Shown: piece by piece, positions 38,020-50,949 of the stretch
Numbering within the stretch: the first letter of the stretch is position 1
Layout: every line of letters starts with the position of its first letter
Assembly: GCA_013399015.1 (NCBI GenBank)
Contig: VWZX01006125.1
Span: 16,464-80,463 of the forward strand
Source: Galbula dea
Taxonomy: Eukaryota > Chordata > Aves > Piciformes > Galbulidae
Direction: 5' to 3'
Length of the DNA: 64,000 bases
Notes under the pieces: model-generated
Databases searched by the model: none
What the model saw: the letters and a program-made list of their open reading frames with translations, nothing else
Told to the model about the DNA's origin: nothing
Translations under genes and position numbers: made by a program

Positions 38020-38400
38020 TAAGTAACAGCTCTACCTCAAGATAAGCCTCACAATTAAAGAGTTTTAATGAAGAGAGCCTTCAAAGGCTAAATCAGGAGG
38101 CATTGATTAGATTGCCTCTAACTTTGTGTTTTGACACCTTCGTCTTTCATGGCATTATATTGTCTCTGTGCATCTTACAAAGGAAGCATTTTACTAAGCC
38201 CACACATGAACAGGAGACAGCAGTGCTTATAAAAGAGACTGTCAAGGGTGTGAGCCAAAATGGGTCTCATTTGGATTTCAAGTGAAGAAAACTCCTAATG
38301 CATTTCATTACAATGTATGTGAACCTCTGAAAAGAACGATGGATTGGGATTCTCATCCCTATTAATTTATTGAAATGGATTCAGTTTTTTTCTTGTATAT
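38020..38400. promoter_or_regulatory. weak candidate conserved non-coding element
   Basis: A stretch of balanced composition without repeats, including TGATTAGATTGCCTC and GGATTGGGATTCTCATCCC. Called on texture alone. Confidence 0.18.
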
Positions 38401-40960
38401 CAAGAGGGACCATGTGTTTCTAGCAAGGTAACAATATTATAGTACCAAATAACCAAATATGCTATGATGCAGTATGCCCTTCTGTGAGATAAAGAGGATG
38501 CAATTTTCTTGATAATTGGGATTTGAGTTCAGAAATAAATCCTACAATAGCTTGGCAACAAATAAATATTCTTTGTTACTATAAGACTTAAAGATAAGAT
38601 CAGGAAGCTATGCAACATAGGGATGGATTCACTCTTTTGTTACCACAGCAGGTTTTTAGCATTTGAAATCCTGTGCCTCCCCCCTCTGCCACACTGTCAT
38701 TCAAGTATTGACTTTTTATTTCATTGAGGAGTTGCATGTATGAGGTAATCAGGTTAACACCTATATAAGTCATATTTTATTAAAAGATAGCAGAATGGGA
38801 GGGAGAAAAGAAAAAAAAAAACAATTAAGGAAATTGTAATACATTCCAGATCAGCTTAGCTCTAGAAAGATGCCCCAGCTGCCACATTCCCAATTATGGT
38901 ATTCATAGTAAAAAAGTTTATAAATATACTTGTCTTTTCCCCCTTCAACTTTGATAATAAAATCCAGAATCTGCTATTCAAAAAACTGTAAATCCTGATA
39001 TAACACAAAAAATAAGATACAAACTCCTTATCTATGCTAAATAATTTTACTAATATAACAGTATTAAAAATAAGACATATGTTCTCATTGTTTTTAACAC
39101 CATTAACCTTTAGAAATGATTGATTGTGCTACACCAGTAACATTCAGTGAGTTCAAAGCTCATCTATTTTTTATGGAAATCTTACAACCTGCTAGTTAAA
39201 TTAAAGGTTAAATATACATAAAGTCTTCGAACAAAACACAGGAAGTATTCCATTTGTATGTAGTTCATAAGCAGAGCACACAAACATATATAAACCTATC
39301 TCCATTTAAAAACCCATGACCAAAAAAACCCCTCAGCTGTCATGCAAAGACTTCAAAGGCAAGAGTTAAAGAATTCTTTATCTGTGGGACATTACACAAC
39401 CATGTCTATTACGTTAGGAACTGCCTAGTAAGTTAAGAACTCCACTGACATCACAATTATAAAAATGTAATCCAAATCATAATCAGAGAGAAAGATGTGC
39501 TTGCTTCCACACACCAATTCTCAACAAGCTAACTTGAAGTTAGAGGAAAGTCCAGGGCCTATTTAACTTGTTTAGTAACAATTATGCAAATGTGTACCTG
39601 CATAACTACACCACTAATTTATTGGTTTTATGTCTAACATCAGGGAGCAGAAATCTGTGTTAAGTATAAATATATGCATTCATTCTAAATGCAATTAATA
39701 TTTTGAACATCTTCATTGTTTGAATAAATGTTATTTATATATATATTATTTTTTTATATATATATATATACACACAGGTTATCTGTTTATGTGGTGCATA
39801 TACATACACCCAAGCAACGGGGAAATTAGCAAGAATCGTAGGAACCAAATCCAAATCCAACCTTAGCAGTAAGATTGCACATTTCCATGTACAACACAAA
39901 CACACATTTATTTTATTTTTTAAGGACAATCATAATTGAATTAGAATGATGCATGTTCCATATTTTATCTTGACAGCTTCTGTATACTCAGGCAGAGCCC
40001 ATTAAACGCAAGCGTACAGCAGGTTACTTGTTGAATAATGTATTTCAAGTACTTAAAATTACTAGGGATTTGACTAAGATCTGCACATGAATACATATTT
40101 TGGACTTAATTTTCTGCACTGGCATTTCTTCAGCTGAATATACTTTAAATTTTACACTGAACTCAGTTAATATTAGGCTTTTCCAGGACATAACAAAGGT
40201 AATAACACTATCTTTACAATATAAACTTTATGACATTATGAATAAAACTGACAAGTGTAAAATTTGATCCATAAACTAAGTGATATACTTATGTTAATTC
40301 ACCTTTTAAAAGATATTATGTGTTGCTCGTTTTTTTTTGACAGGGCTTCCATTCATGCTGAAGACATGTTGAAAAACACTATATTTTCTCTCAATAAGGA
40401 AAATCACTTTATCCACTATCATTCTCATTCTGTCTCAATAAAAAATCAATCATCAAACACTTCGTTTCCAAGTTGTACTTGTTAAACTGCCAATTTATGC
40501 ATACTGTTCAACTCAGTTCAAATTATTCCAAGACTACTTGTTATTCCTTTTAATTTTTTTTTGCAGTATTCAACTTTTAAAAGGACAAGGAGAAAATAAA
40601 ACTATATACATATTGTAGTAATTTTACATTCAGAAGTTTGCAATCTGATGATGTTCAAAACCTTCATTTTTGTAGGGGGAAAAAAACAAACCTAAATCTT
40701 TTATGTGGTTTTCAAAGTAATAAAGGTCTGATTGATCCCACTGACTAAGGCAATTGCATCGGTTGTCTAAATGGTAGTAACGTCAATGTCAGATATGTGG
40801 TTATCTTTTCATCTTGGCCTATTCTCAAATGTAAAAATCAAATGTTTGAAGGACATTTCACTGACCTGTTATGGCCTCTGCAACTCTCACACACAATACT
40901 ACTATTCCTCATATAAGTGCCACATTTTGGATAAAAAAACACTTCATCAACGATGCCTTT
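38401..40960. other. repeat-poor AT-rich DNA with a TA/CA microsatellite
   Basis: (TA)n with a (CA)n end lies at 39734-39776. No gene or transposon recognised. Confidence 0.5.
39734..39776. repeat. TA/CA microsatellite
   Basis: TATATATATATT, T-run, (TA)n, then CACACA. Confidence 0.9.
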
Positions 40961-40962
40961 GC

Positions 40963-40974
40963 GACATCTGGCGG
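40963..40974 (-). promoter_or_regulatory. CTCF-like motif
   Basis: The minus strand reads CCGCCAGATGTC, one base off the CTCF core CCNCYAGRKGGC. A second, weaker match is 150 bp away at 41119-41133. Confidence 0.35.
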
Positions 40975-41118
40975 TCCTTATTATACATCAACTTGAGGTT
41001 TGTTTCTTTGTTGGGTGCTTTTGGTTGCTGTTGGGTACTTCTGGTATATTATTTTTATTCCATTTATTTACTTATTTGCAAATAAATATGTGGAACTGGA
41101 GTCCAAAAGGCTTTGATA

Positions 41119-41133
41119 CCCCCTAGCGGGGGG
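41119..41133. promoter_or_regulatory. GC-rich near-palindrome, weak CTCF-like match
   Basis: CCCCCTAGCGGGGGG stands out in AT-rich surroundings. It can fold as C5/G5 arms around TAGC and matches about 11 of 14 positions of the CTCF core. It could equally be a G-rich structural element. Confidence 0.25.
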
Positions 41134-44100
41134 ACAAAAGCGATCCAGCCTGTGAAAACACAACGAGGTCTACCATGAATCCATATGGAGCAAAAGGTCA
41201 CAAATCTTGAGATGCAGTGACATCATGACAATAAGACACTTTTGAGACAGAGGCTGGCTCATTTTGAATATAAAAAGGATACTGATCAAATTCTCCCACG
41301 CATTTAAAACTATAGAGAAAAATAAGCATGCAAAGACTTCAATGCAGATGCTTAACGGAGGAGGGTTAAAGCATACCTTTACTTTTCACAATTATAAGAT
41401 GCTACTGAGAACCTGACAAGTCTGATCCAGAACGTATAAAAGCTTTATTTTTATGTTATTATCAGATGCTGAGAAAATGCCATTAAAGAAAAAAACCCCA
41501 CACTTGGTTCACAGGGTGCACACTCACTCTAAGAGCCCAGCTCTTCTAAAATTAATTCAGTTATACCAGAGCTTGCTCTACATATTCCTGACGTACTATT
41601 TATCATTTCAATAAACGATGAGAGAAGTATTTTAAGCAACAGAAAACCTACCTTCCTTTCTTCATCCCTCTTCCTAAGCTATTTTGGTGCAGCAGGAAAA
41701 ACTCATTCTAATTTCTTTAATACATTAGCCACAGGAATATTTGACATCAACTTTGTGAAACCATGACTTTGCTAATTCTCATCCCAGCGGGAGGAACCAC
41801 TGTGTTGTTTAAACTCTATTTTTCACTTGTTCTAACAATTAGCATTCCAAAACAATAGATGATACAATAACCAAAAGACTAAATTTATTTTACTAAATAG
41901 TTTTCTTTAAAAAGCAAAAAGAAGTCAACAGAAGATTTTCATCAGATTAGAATAAAGCACTTCAAAATATTTCTTGAGACCTAGAGTACCACTTTAAATT
42001 CTACATTGCTGCCTTATGGTAAATATCTACATAAATACTTTACTGTTCTGAAACTAGTAACACAGTATCACATATGGAGGTGTGTCTGCCCTCATATGAA
42101 CACATATGTAGTGTGTTAGTGAGACTCAAGAATAACCTCAAATAAATCAAACTAAAATTGAAAAAAAAATTGTCTCTCAAAGCTGCTCTTGGGACTGATG
42201 AGATTTCATGGATAGTCTAATGGTATAGTTCACTATTGTCTTATTTTACAGAACAAAAGACTACTGCACCCTCAGAATACCTAGTGGGCCCCTATAAAAG
42301 CTATTATTCAACTTTAAATTGAAATTTCTATAGCCTGTATTTTCAGTGTACTTACATGGGCAAGATACAGACCACGTCCTGTGGGGCAGGCAAAAGATGT
42401 CCAGAGAAACATTGCTAATTCCAACCAGTCTACTTCTCAAGCCCCAGAACTGCAAACATGCAATCCAGACCTACATGTTGAATTCCAGTTATTGTATTGA
42501 ATTCACAGAGACAACTCATTAGATTAAGGATATGAATAAACTGTTTCAGGATTATGCTTTAGTATGGAATAAAAAGTCTAATCACTAATTAATCCCCATG
42601 CAGGAAAATTCTGCATGTGACAGCAAAGCTAGGTTAAATAGAGAAAACTGAATTCAATGCAGTTAAGAAAACACAGTAGAAAATGTCATGAAAAGGCCAT
42701 CATGAAAGGAAAGAATTCTCTCCTAATCACTGTAAATGAGAGTGTTAACACGAAAAGAATTAAAATACATTTATGATTGGTAGCAGCTGTAGAGTCAGCA
42801 ATGTGAAATTCAGGAGTAATATAAAAATAGAACTGAAAAACAAAGCAGCCATCACTCTGTATTGAACAAACATGTATAGATACTCAGAGAAGAAAAAGGG
42901 AGACACTCACCTCACTTCTACCCTGACACAAAAGATCTTACAGAATCTTAAGAGTTCATATTTCTGGGAGATGCAATACTCACCTAGAGACTACATAGAA
43001 CAGACTAATCATGTTGAAAAGATGAAGATACAGTGATAAATCTAACAGATTTCAGAAATGGGAAACTATCCCAGTTAAAACTATATGGACAGATCTCTGG
43101 AATACACATTTCTGGAACTATGGCACCAAACCCAGATTTATATTCATTACCCCAAAGAAACAGACCAAGAAGACTAAGTCAATCAGAATGCTAGTTAGAA
43201 TGATTTTAGGTATTTTCATATGAAACAGTCCAATAACATACTAGTAAATAGTGTGGAAACACAATTTCAATTATTATTTTGTGGAAGAACCAGTTCAACA
43301 GAAAAAGAAAGGGGAAAAAAAAGGAAAAGTTGTTAAAATAATATAAACAAAAATATAAATCTACTACTAAAATAATAAATAAAGTATATGAATAAAAAGT
43401 ACAACAGCTGAAAACTAAGCAATAGTGATTGTGCCATAAAGCAATTCTATGTTCTGCAAGAGGCAAAAAAAATACATCACTCTTAATTTCAGGAGATGAT
43501 ACTTACTGGGTACCATTAAAAGATTGAAGGTCAGAAGACCTTAAACTGATAACCTAAAAACATAGCAATTTATCAAGGCCAGGGGAACACACATGAGAGT
43601 CTGAGAATTGTAAGAACAAAATAACTCTTAGAGGCATGAAGTGTAGTAAGACTTATTTCTTCTGAAATAAGAAATGGTTGGGTTTGGGGTTTTTCTTTGT
43701 TTGTTTAAATAGGTATGGAAAACCACTTCCAAAAACAATTAAAATAAATTGATGGAAGAATTAAAAGATCATGCTGCAAAGAGTATAGGAAAGGAAATGG
43801 AACTCAGTCCTCACTGAGCTAAGCATCAATAAAGTAAACAACAAATTGACAACATTTATACTTCTAAAAGCACTACAGCAGCTCCTTTATGTTGTCATAA
43901 AATAAAGTATGGTCTTAAGACCTCAGAATCTCTTAATTTTCCACCAGAAATGCTTATCAATACTGAAGACACTACGAAAACTACCAAAGCCTCAGCACAC
44001 AAACCTTGTTCTAGGCTCACTGCTTTTCCTGGTGCAAAAGTGACAGAGAAAAGCAGTACCTTTTGCCAGCTGACTATTATAGAATCTTTCTTGTTCCAAC

Positions 44101-44761
44101 AGTTATAGCTGGAGCTGCTTGACTCAGGCCAGTCACTATCAAAACCATTCTGTTTCAGGCATGATGTTAGAAAATTATCTTTGAGTCTAACTTCACAGTA
44201 TCTGAATGACACAGATTGCTTTGATCTGTGACAATTTTGGGCTGAAGTTTCGATAGTCAGAGGTCAATGATCTCTTTCTAAAGCACAGAGGACACATGCC
44301 CAGAGAAATGTTGCTGTACCTGTCACCTACATTCACTCCTTGAGACATTCTTAGGCTGTTTGCAGATATTGGAAAAACTGAACAGAACTGTTCTCTGTAA
44401 GTCTTACACGTCCAGTTTTGAGAGTGAGATTTTAATTTTACACTGTTTGATAGCAATTGTAATTACTCCTTTTTCTGGAAAGGCCTCACATTTGGAATCC
44501 CATAAAATGCCTATTCTGTTACTACTAATCTTCAAGGCACACATGGAGTATTTTTAGGAAGTTATTAAAAAGAGGACAGATAATTACTGTTGGCACTGGC
44601 CACTTATATTTGACAGACATATGATCATGCATCTTGCACTTGGTTCTGCTTTATTTGGGCTGATGCTTCAAATAACGTGGAGTAGAGTTGGATATAAAAA
44701 AAGGAGCTTGTCCTTAGGATGAGTCCCAGGTATGATTTATTCTGAATAGAGAGCTGCTTCT
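41134..44761. other. repeat-poor AT-rich DNA
   Basis: No transposon recognised. An exon-like minus-strand segment at 42356-42449 was judged too weak to call. The minus frames at 43895-44212 and 44193-44456 have no support. Confidence 0.45.
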
Positions 44762-44868
44762 TGCAGGTGCTGGTCAGAATCTCCTGAGTTGGAAGGGACC
44801 CACAGGGATCACTGAGTCCAACTCCTGCCTCAGCAAGGGACAACCCAAAAACTCACACCATGAGACCA
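44762..44868 (-). repeat. CR1 3'-end fragment, antisense
   Basis: CCTGAGTTGGAAGGGACCCA and CACTGAGTCCAACTCCTG. The minus frame reads GLSDPCGSLPTQEIL, the ORF2 end of the subfamily also seen at 15262-16226. Confidence 0.8.
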
Positions 44869-44933
44869 CAGTCAGGAGTTCTAGCAGGAGAGAAGATGCC
44901 AAAACTTTTCAGCTCGTGGCTATTGTCAGCAAA

Positions 44934-45455
44934 ATCACAGAATGGTTTGGGACAGAATAGACCTTTTAAGGTCATCTAGTCCAACCCTCCTGCAGTGAGC
45001 AGGGACATCAGCAACTAGATCAGCTGGCCTAGAGGCCCAAACAACCTGACCTGGAATAGTTACAGGGATTAGGCATCTACTACCATTTTGGGCAACCGGG
45101 GCCACTGTCCTCACCATGCTCAGCATAAAAAATTTCTATCTAAAATCTGGACTACATCTCCCTCTTTTAGTTTAAAGCCAACATCTCTTGTCCTGTCACA
45201 AAAAGCCCTGCTGAAAAAAGACTCTCTCTCCACCTTTCTTATAGGCAGGCAGTACTTTCAAGTACTAAAAGGCTTCAAGAAGGTCTCCCTGGAGCCTAAC
45301 TCCAGCTCTCTCAGCCTGTCCTCACAGCAGAGTGCTTCCATTCTCAGATAATTTGTATGGCCTCCTCTGAACCCCCTCCAACAGGTCCATGTCTCTCCTG
45401 TGCCAAGGACTCCAGAGCTGGGCCCAGCACTGCAGGTGAGGTCTCACCAGGAAAA
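44934..45455 (-). repeat. CR1 LINE 3' fragment, antisense, about 520 bp
   Basis: Begins AATCACAGAATGGTTTGGG and runs through CATCTAGTCCAACCCTCC, reversed ORF2 and CCAGAGCTGGGCCCAGCAC to CAGGTGAGGTCTCACCAG. The plus frames at 45088-45551 are by-products. Confidence 0.88.
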
Positions 45456-47822
45456 CAATGCTTGCAGCAAGCATCAATTCACTTAATGAATAGAGTATAT
45501 GTTTATCAGATGTTCTGTGATCATCACAAAAGCCCTTTGGCCTCCACCTGACTTTAGGGTGTTGACCTAATGAAAGTAATAAATAACTGGTGTCTGGAGA
45601 ACTACCTTTCCCTCTTTAAATTGCAGTTGCTTCAGTGCAGGAGAGACATCCTGGCAAACATTTTTCTTAAAAACAACAACAAAAAACCAGTGGAATTAAG
45701 GAACATCTACCAGAGTGATTCCTGTAGATGGATGGGGCAATCACTGTGTCTAACGACCAGCATGCAAAGAGTCAACATGGCACTGAGGATCTGTAAAACC
45801 ATATTACTGTACTAATGGAAAGTCAGTTCACTTTTGAAACTGTGGTTTACTTCTTTTGAAACAGAAGGACTGCAATACTGCCATGCATCTCTTCTCCAAG
45901 TTCATGTATTTACCATTCCAATATCACTCTTTTTTATTTCTAAAATTCTGAAAATACAGTGTAAAAATTTCTTCTGTGACAACCATTTTTCCACTGAGTT
46001 ACACAAGAGAACACCCAATTGTCTATGCATTCATTTTGAGACTAATAAGTACATTAAATGCTACTTCTATAGCATGATCTGACAGTCACTCCATATGAAA
46101 CAATAAATAATGTGATGTTGAAAATATAAGAAATGAAAGATAAATGTACTTTTTAAGGGGAACTACTACTTAACATTTTTAAAGGTTTCTTTTGTACTTG
46201 AAAGACAATAAGAAAGCCTTTGATTTTCTATATACCATTTACAGAGGTTTAACTATATATCACATAAATGCTCTCAGTTTTTATCCAAATGTGCTGTTAA
46301 ATTACCCATGTAATTATCCCAAGAGAAACCATTATACTTTTTTATTGTTAATTTCATTAACACTTTAGTGGGAAGAGTTTGGTTGTATTTAAATTCAGCT
46401 GTCACAGTCTTTATTAGTACAATTAAAGGGATCATTCCTGTATTATTCTAGAGGGTGGGGTTTTTTGGCAAGGGTGTTTAATTACCGAGTTAAAGCAACA
46501 ACAGAAAGTTAATGGGCAAAAATATAGGCAATAATCTATGGTCAAACTTGAAATAAAACACAATTATTCCTGATCCCAATAGTAAAATCTGTTTTAAAAT
46601 ACACTGCCATTAAAATGAAATTACAACAGTTCTTTCTAAAGTGGGTGACATGACATGACAGCTGTGTATATTTTAACAAGCCCTTCAATAACAAGCAGTA
46701 GCACTACACTGAGTAATCAGATAAAATCTGTTACAGATATATCTTCAAGACAGGTATATTCAAGTATCTGCTTACAGAGCCTTGTGAAGGCAAAGCAGGT
46801 ATCACTTTTGATATACCACTATTATAATACCTTATTACTTCAATAAATGCAGCACCATTGCTTCCTTGTCTTTCACATGGATTACAGTGCTGCTGAGGCA
46901 GCAGGCATTATACTTATACACAGCTCCATTGATTTAAAGTGAATAACACTAGAATAACTTTGCAACTGGCAATCTAGGCATAAAAAAAGTGTAGAATAGG
47001 GGTTGCAAATTGAAATTAATTTCTAGCTATGAAGTTCAAAACTAAGACAGATAAGCTAAAGAGGGGAAACCCAAGATCAGACTACTTCTGCAAAGAAATT
47101 GCTCATCCCAGATGAAGGTGGGACACTATTCTCATCTGCTCCTGATTTTATAGAAGAATTTTTATTATCTTGAGCATCCATATTTGGGAAAAGATGAGAA
47201 TTAGGGAGACCAAAGAATTAGCAAATAGAAAAACCCAAGCAAATTCATATTCATTGCTCTTTGACAGAGTAAAATTAATTTTTATCTACAGGGAGTATAT
47301 CAATTTAAGGATAATCTGGGGGAAAAAAAAAATTAATGGGGAGGTGTAAGACCTCTGACTAGACTCTCCTTCATTCCAGGGGATCCACAGAGTTCAGTGA
47401 AGAATGATGTAGAAAAATTGTATGGAGATTTCATTCTTTGGCTGCTTATTATGGGTTTTTCCCATTAGTGCATGTGAAAAAACTAGTGCAGGTTGATTAA
47501 ATAATAAAACCTTCTCAATCATTTCACTTTAAACATTTTATGACTTTCTGCTCACATTGCAGCACAATACCTTAACTGCATCTTTGTTTCAGATACTTTT
47601 TGTACTAGAGGAAAGGACTGGACACACTTGTGAAGAAAATGGTCATTCATTTATACACAGGCATATATCCCTGTACTCATTTTTCCTGTTAAAGCTTTGT
47701 GCATAAATGTATAATGTTAACAACACAATTTAAGCTCGCCTTACAATCAAAACTGTGTGTCCATTTAAAAGAAGTTGTTATTGTAAGAGATAAAAACAGC
47801 ATCAGGTTTTTCTTTTCTTTTC
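45456..47822. other. unannotated AT-rich DNA
   Basis: No transposon or exon recognised. Several 60-80 codon plus-strand frames at 45570-46846 have no splice or family support. An ambiguous base lies at 47823. Confidence 0.45.
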
Positions 47823-47828
47823 NTTTAT

Positions 47829-47983
47829 AGATGTGTCTGGTTTAGCAGTTTCACGTGCTGGATGTGACTTTCACAGTCTGTTGGCAGTTTGCAGGAAAGC
47901 CATCACACCTGTGACTTGGTGGTTGATTAATGAGTCTTTCAATTCACCACTACCATCTGAAGAACGGCCGTGGCCTTTCTAAG
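47829..47983 (+). other. exon-like open segment behind a strong acceptor (unproven)
   Basis: A long T-rich tract ending TTTATAG (47810-47830, containing the ambiguous base 47823) looks like a strong plus-strand acceptor. The frame that follows is open for about 50 codons (VSGLAVSRAGCDFHSLL...) and ends at TAA 47981-47983. The minus strand across 47948-48036 also has an open 32-codon frame ending VLQMVVVN. No partner exon was found on the plus strand. It may be a terminal exon, a conserved non-coding element or chance. Confidence 0.2.
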
Positions 47984-48036
47984 CTTCACTGGTTTATTCG
48001 CCTTCAACTGCAGTCCTACCAAGGTATCTTCCATAA

Positions 48037-50280
48037 AGAAAATCACACCTGGTTAAGGCTAATGAAAACCTCAATATGTCATTTTCTAGACAAGTCAAAA
48101 AGCATGTAAAACTAGACAAAAGATGTATTCAAGCAACATGAATGCAGTTTTGTCATAACCTGTCAATCTAAAGACTAACATAAAAAAGCTTTCTTCAATG
48201 ACATTCTCCAGTGTCAACTATTAGAATGACAATCTTGAATTCCCTCTTTGCTACATGATGCAGGATGCCTAATGGTTTCCCACTCCTCATAAAAACTAGA
48301 TTGCATTGTTACATCCCAGAAACAACTTTACAGGGGGGAAAAAAAAAAACAACAAACAACAAAAAGCAGAACAAACAAACGGATTCTGTGGGCCAGATTA
48401 TCAGTCAGCATCAGAAACCCCCAAATCACAGTGTCTGTGCAGATGCTAAACTGACTACTCACATCACAGTATCTGCTGAAAGCACATGTGAAACTGTTTT
48501 ACCTCTGATGTATCTTCAAAACCGGATCATGGACTGTAAAACTTTCAAGGACAGTTTGATTTTGACCACAAGAAAAGGAAAAGCTAATAAGATCTTTGGG
48601 ACTTGTCATCCTTTCTTAAGCTATTAGCTGTTGAGTCAGGCTGTGAGGAACTTCACCCAAGAAAGCCACATGAGAAAGCCAATAACCTGTGGGAAAGCTG
48701 TAGCTCAGAGAGAGAAGCTACAGTTATGAGGGTCTATTATCTGCACAGCAGCAGCCACCAGCCCTTATAACCTGTTTTGTGGTAGCAACAGCAAACATAT
48801 CAAGGTCAAAAGAAAGTACACAGTTGTTCTTCCTCTCATTTCATTTCTCTCTTTTCATTTCATTGGAAAACCAATGAGCTACCATTTCCTAAGAAGACTG
48901 CAAGGAAATTCAAATTAGCTAACCAAGTAAGTGTAGTTAAAGATGAGCCATCTCCTTTTTGCTGCCACCTAGGATTGTGCACATCAGTAGTTCTCAACTA
49001 TATGGTAGCCTTGTATCTTAAAATTTAGCCAAAAGAGCAAGGTTCTACTCTTGGCTTCTACTCTCAGACTAATTTTGCAGTGTAGAAGAAACCCTAAAGG
49101 TGACTTGTAGGACTGGATTTTCCATCTGTTAAACTGTGATATTAATACTTCTCCCTCTACATTACAGGGGATTTGCATGTCTCAATTCATTATGCCTTGT
49201 GAAGAAATTGAGATCTCTGTATGGAAATTGGATTACTTTGTATCACCAGCACTCTGCTAAAAATCCCTTATCTAAAAGAAGCAGAAAGAACAACAGGTTG
49301 GTGGGCAAAACAAACTTTCAGCCTGTTGGCTTGTGTCCTGTAGCCTCTTCCTCTGTAAGCGTAGCAAGAAAGCCTATCGATGAGATAAGTAGCTAAGTCA
49401 GTGTGTACAGTTAGTCAGAACTCTGCATGCATTAATACACATTTAGAGCTTTAGTGCACACTTATGATCACTATCTATTGAGAATGAAAACTTGGATCAG
49501 AAAGGCTCAGAAAGAGGCAGAAGAAAAGAAGAGATAAGACGACAAACACGATTGTCTACACTTAAGAATCCTTAGCAAGCAACAGGATGCAAGACAGAGT
49601 TGAAAGGAAGGCAAATTATGTGCAGATGAAAGGAAGTATCTGTTTTTAAGGAAAGTCAGCCAGGTCATGGGATGCCAATCACCAGGTTAATTAGATAGTG
49701 ACAGAAAATGTCAAAATGTCACACTTCCAAGTAATGATTTGTGGTTGCAGTATACAGAAATAACTAGTTATGGAGAACAGATATATACTTTTAAAGAAAT
49801 GTGAATCTTAAGAATAAATGCATGCATGCATTATTAATACTAACACATTGCATCTACTTACTATTTTTTCTGTCCAAGCATATCAAAGGGCATAAAAATG
49901 TGGACAAATGCTACCTAATTTATAATGGAGAAACCAAGATACAGTGAGACATTAATAAAAGAATGGGGTCACAATTTTGAATGCAAAATATCTATCACCA
50001 ATACTTCTCCTTTTTTTGTTTGGTTTGGGTTTTTTTCCCCCCTTTAGTTTCTAGAAGCCAGGTTTCAGCAATGGAAAGACCATCATATTAGAATGGAACC
50101 TTATTTAAACAATTTTACTCTTGCTACTTCAAAGAGAGCTGGTAAGTACATACTTCCATACCCTCTATAAGAAAAGGCCTTCTTATAAAGGACCTCCAAG
50201 CTTTCTAAAGGAGCTCACATTAGCTAGGGTTAACTGAGAGATGGCAGTCCCTTCCTTTTTAGCATCTTTTGTTGGTGACT
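48037..50280. other. unannotated DNA downstream of the minus-strand gene
   Basis: No gene or transposon recognised. It has an A-rich tract at 48337-48367 and the 16-bp perfect palindrome AATGCATGCATGCATT at 49817-49832. Confidence 0.45.
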
Positions 50281-50949
50281 GTTGTTGGGAGAATATTGTT
50301 TTATTCATAGGATTCATCAACGTGTCTGCAGGAGAGAGAGACTGCTAACAACCAGAACAGTCTAAAGCGTACTGCATATGGGAAGTCTCACCTTTAGCCT
50401 CACTTACTTGTGAAATTCATGCTACAACTGTATACATAATAGTGGCTGGGATGGCATTCAAATGGCATGTAACACAGGATGCTGTCTTTTCTCTTCCTTA
50501 GTGATCTACATTTTGCCACCAGTGCTTTAAAACTGCCAGGCAGGGAACCCAGCCTACTTCTGACAGATCCTTTAAGGTCACAGTACAGCTTCATTAGCTA
50601 TGTCAGAAGAGGATAAGCAGATGGAAGATAATCCTTACGTTGACGGATGTGACATACAGCTTGTTATTGACCAACTCATTTATGGAAAAGGGTCCTTGCT
50701 TACCCAGAAAGGTCAAAAAATCAGATCTTCCTCAAAATCCCAGCAGCTTGCTCTTAGGGTACATCCAGCACCAGGGTCTAAACCTGACTCTGTTATCAAC
50801 AGAGAGACATACAATAATACCTTTCACCTGCCTCTGTTAATACAGGAACAATGGGATACTGTCTTTCATAACCTCCCATGCATTTCAGAAAGCCTGTTCT
50901 CACATGCACTATAAGGGCATCCATTACCATCTTACCAAGCAGGTGGTGA
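50281..50949 (-). other. possible 3' UTR of the minus-strand gene
   Basis: This GC-raised stretch follows the TAA of exon D. It contains a minus-strand AATAAA (50300-50305) and no repeat that I recognise. An alternative exon-like segment also fits here: an acceptor before 50597 (CTTCTGACATAG) and a strong donor ACAA|GTAAGTG at 50406-50407, with 63 open codons between. A 104-codon plus-strand frame (50600-50914) also crosses it. These readings cannot all be right; UTR is the simplest. Confidence 0.25.

Noticed and set aside
42356..42449. 94-nt minus-strand exon with a GTAAGT donor and a TTTGCAG acceptor
   Set aside because: Polypyrimidine tract is poor, phase does not fit the known exons, and the peptide is not convincing; a nested 23-nt option shows how easily such signals arise.
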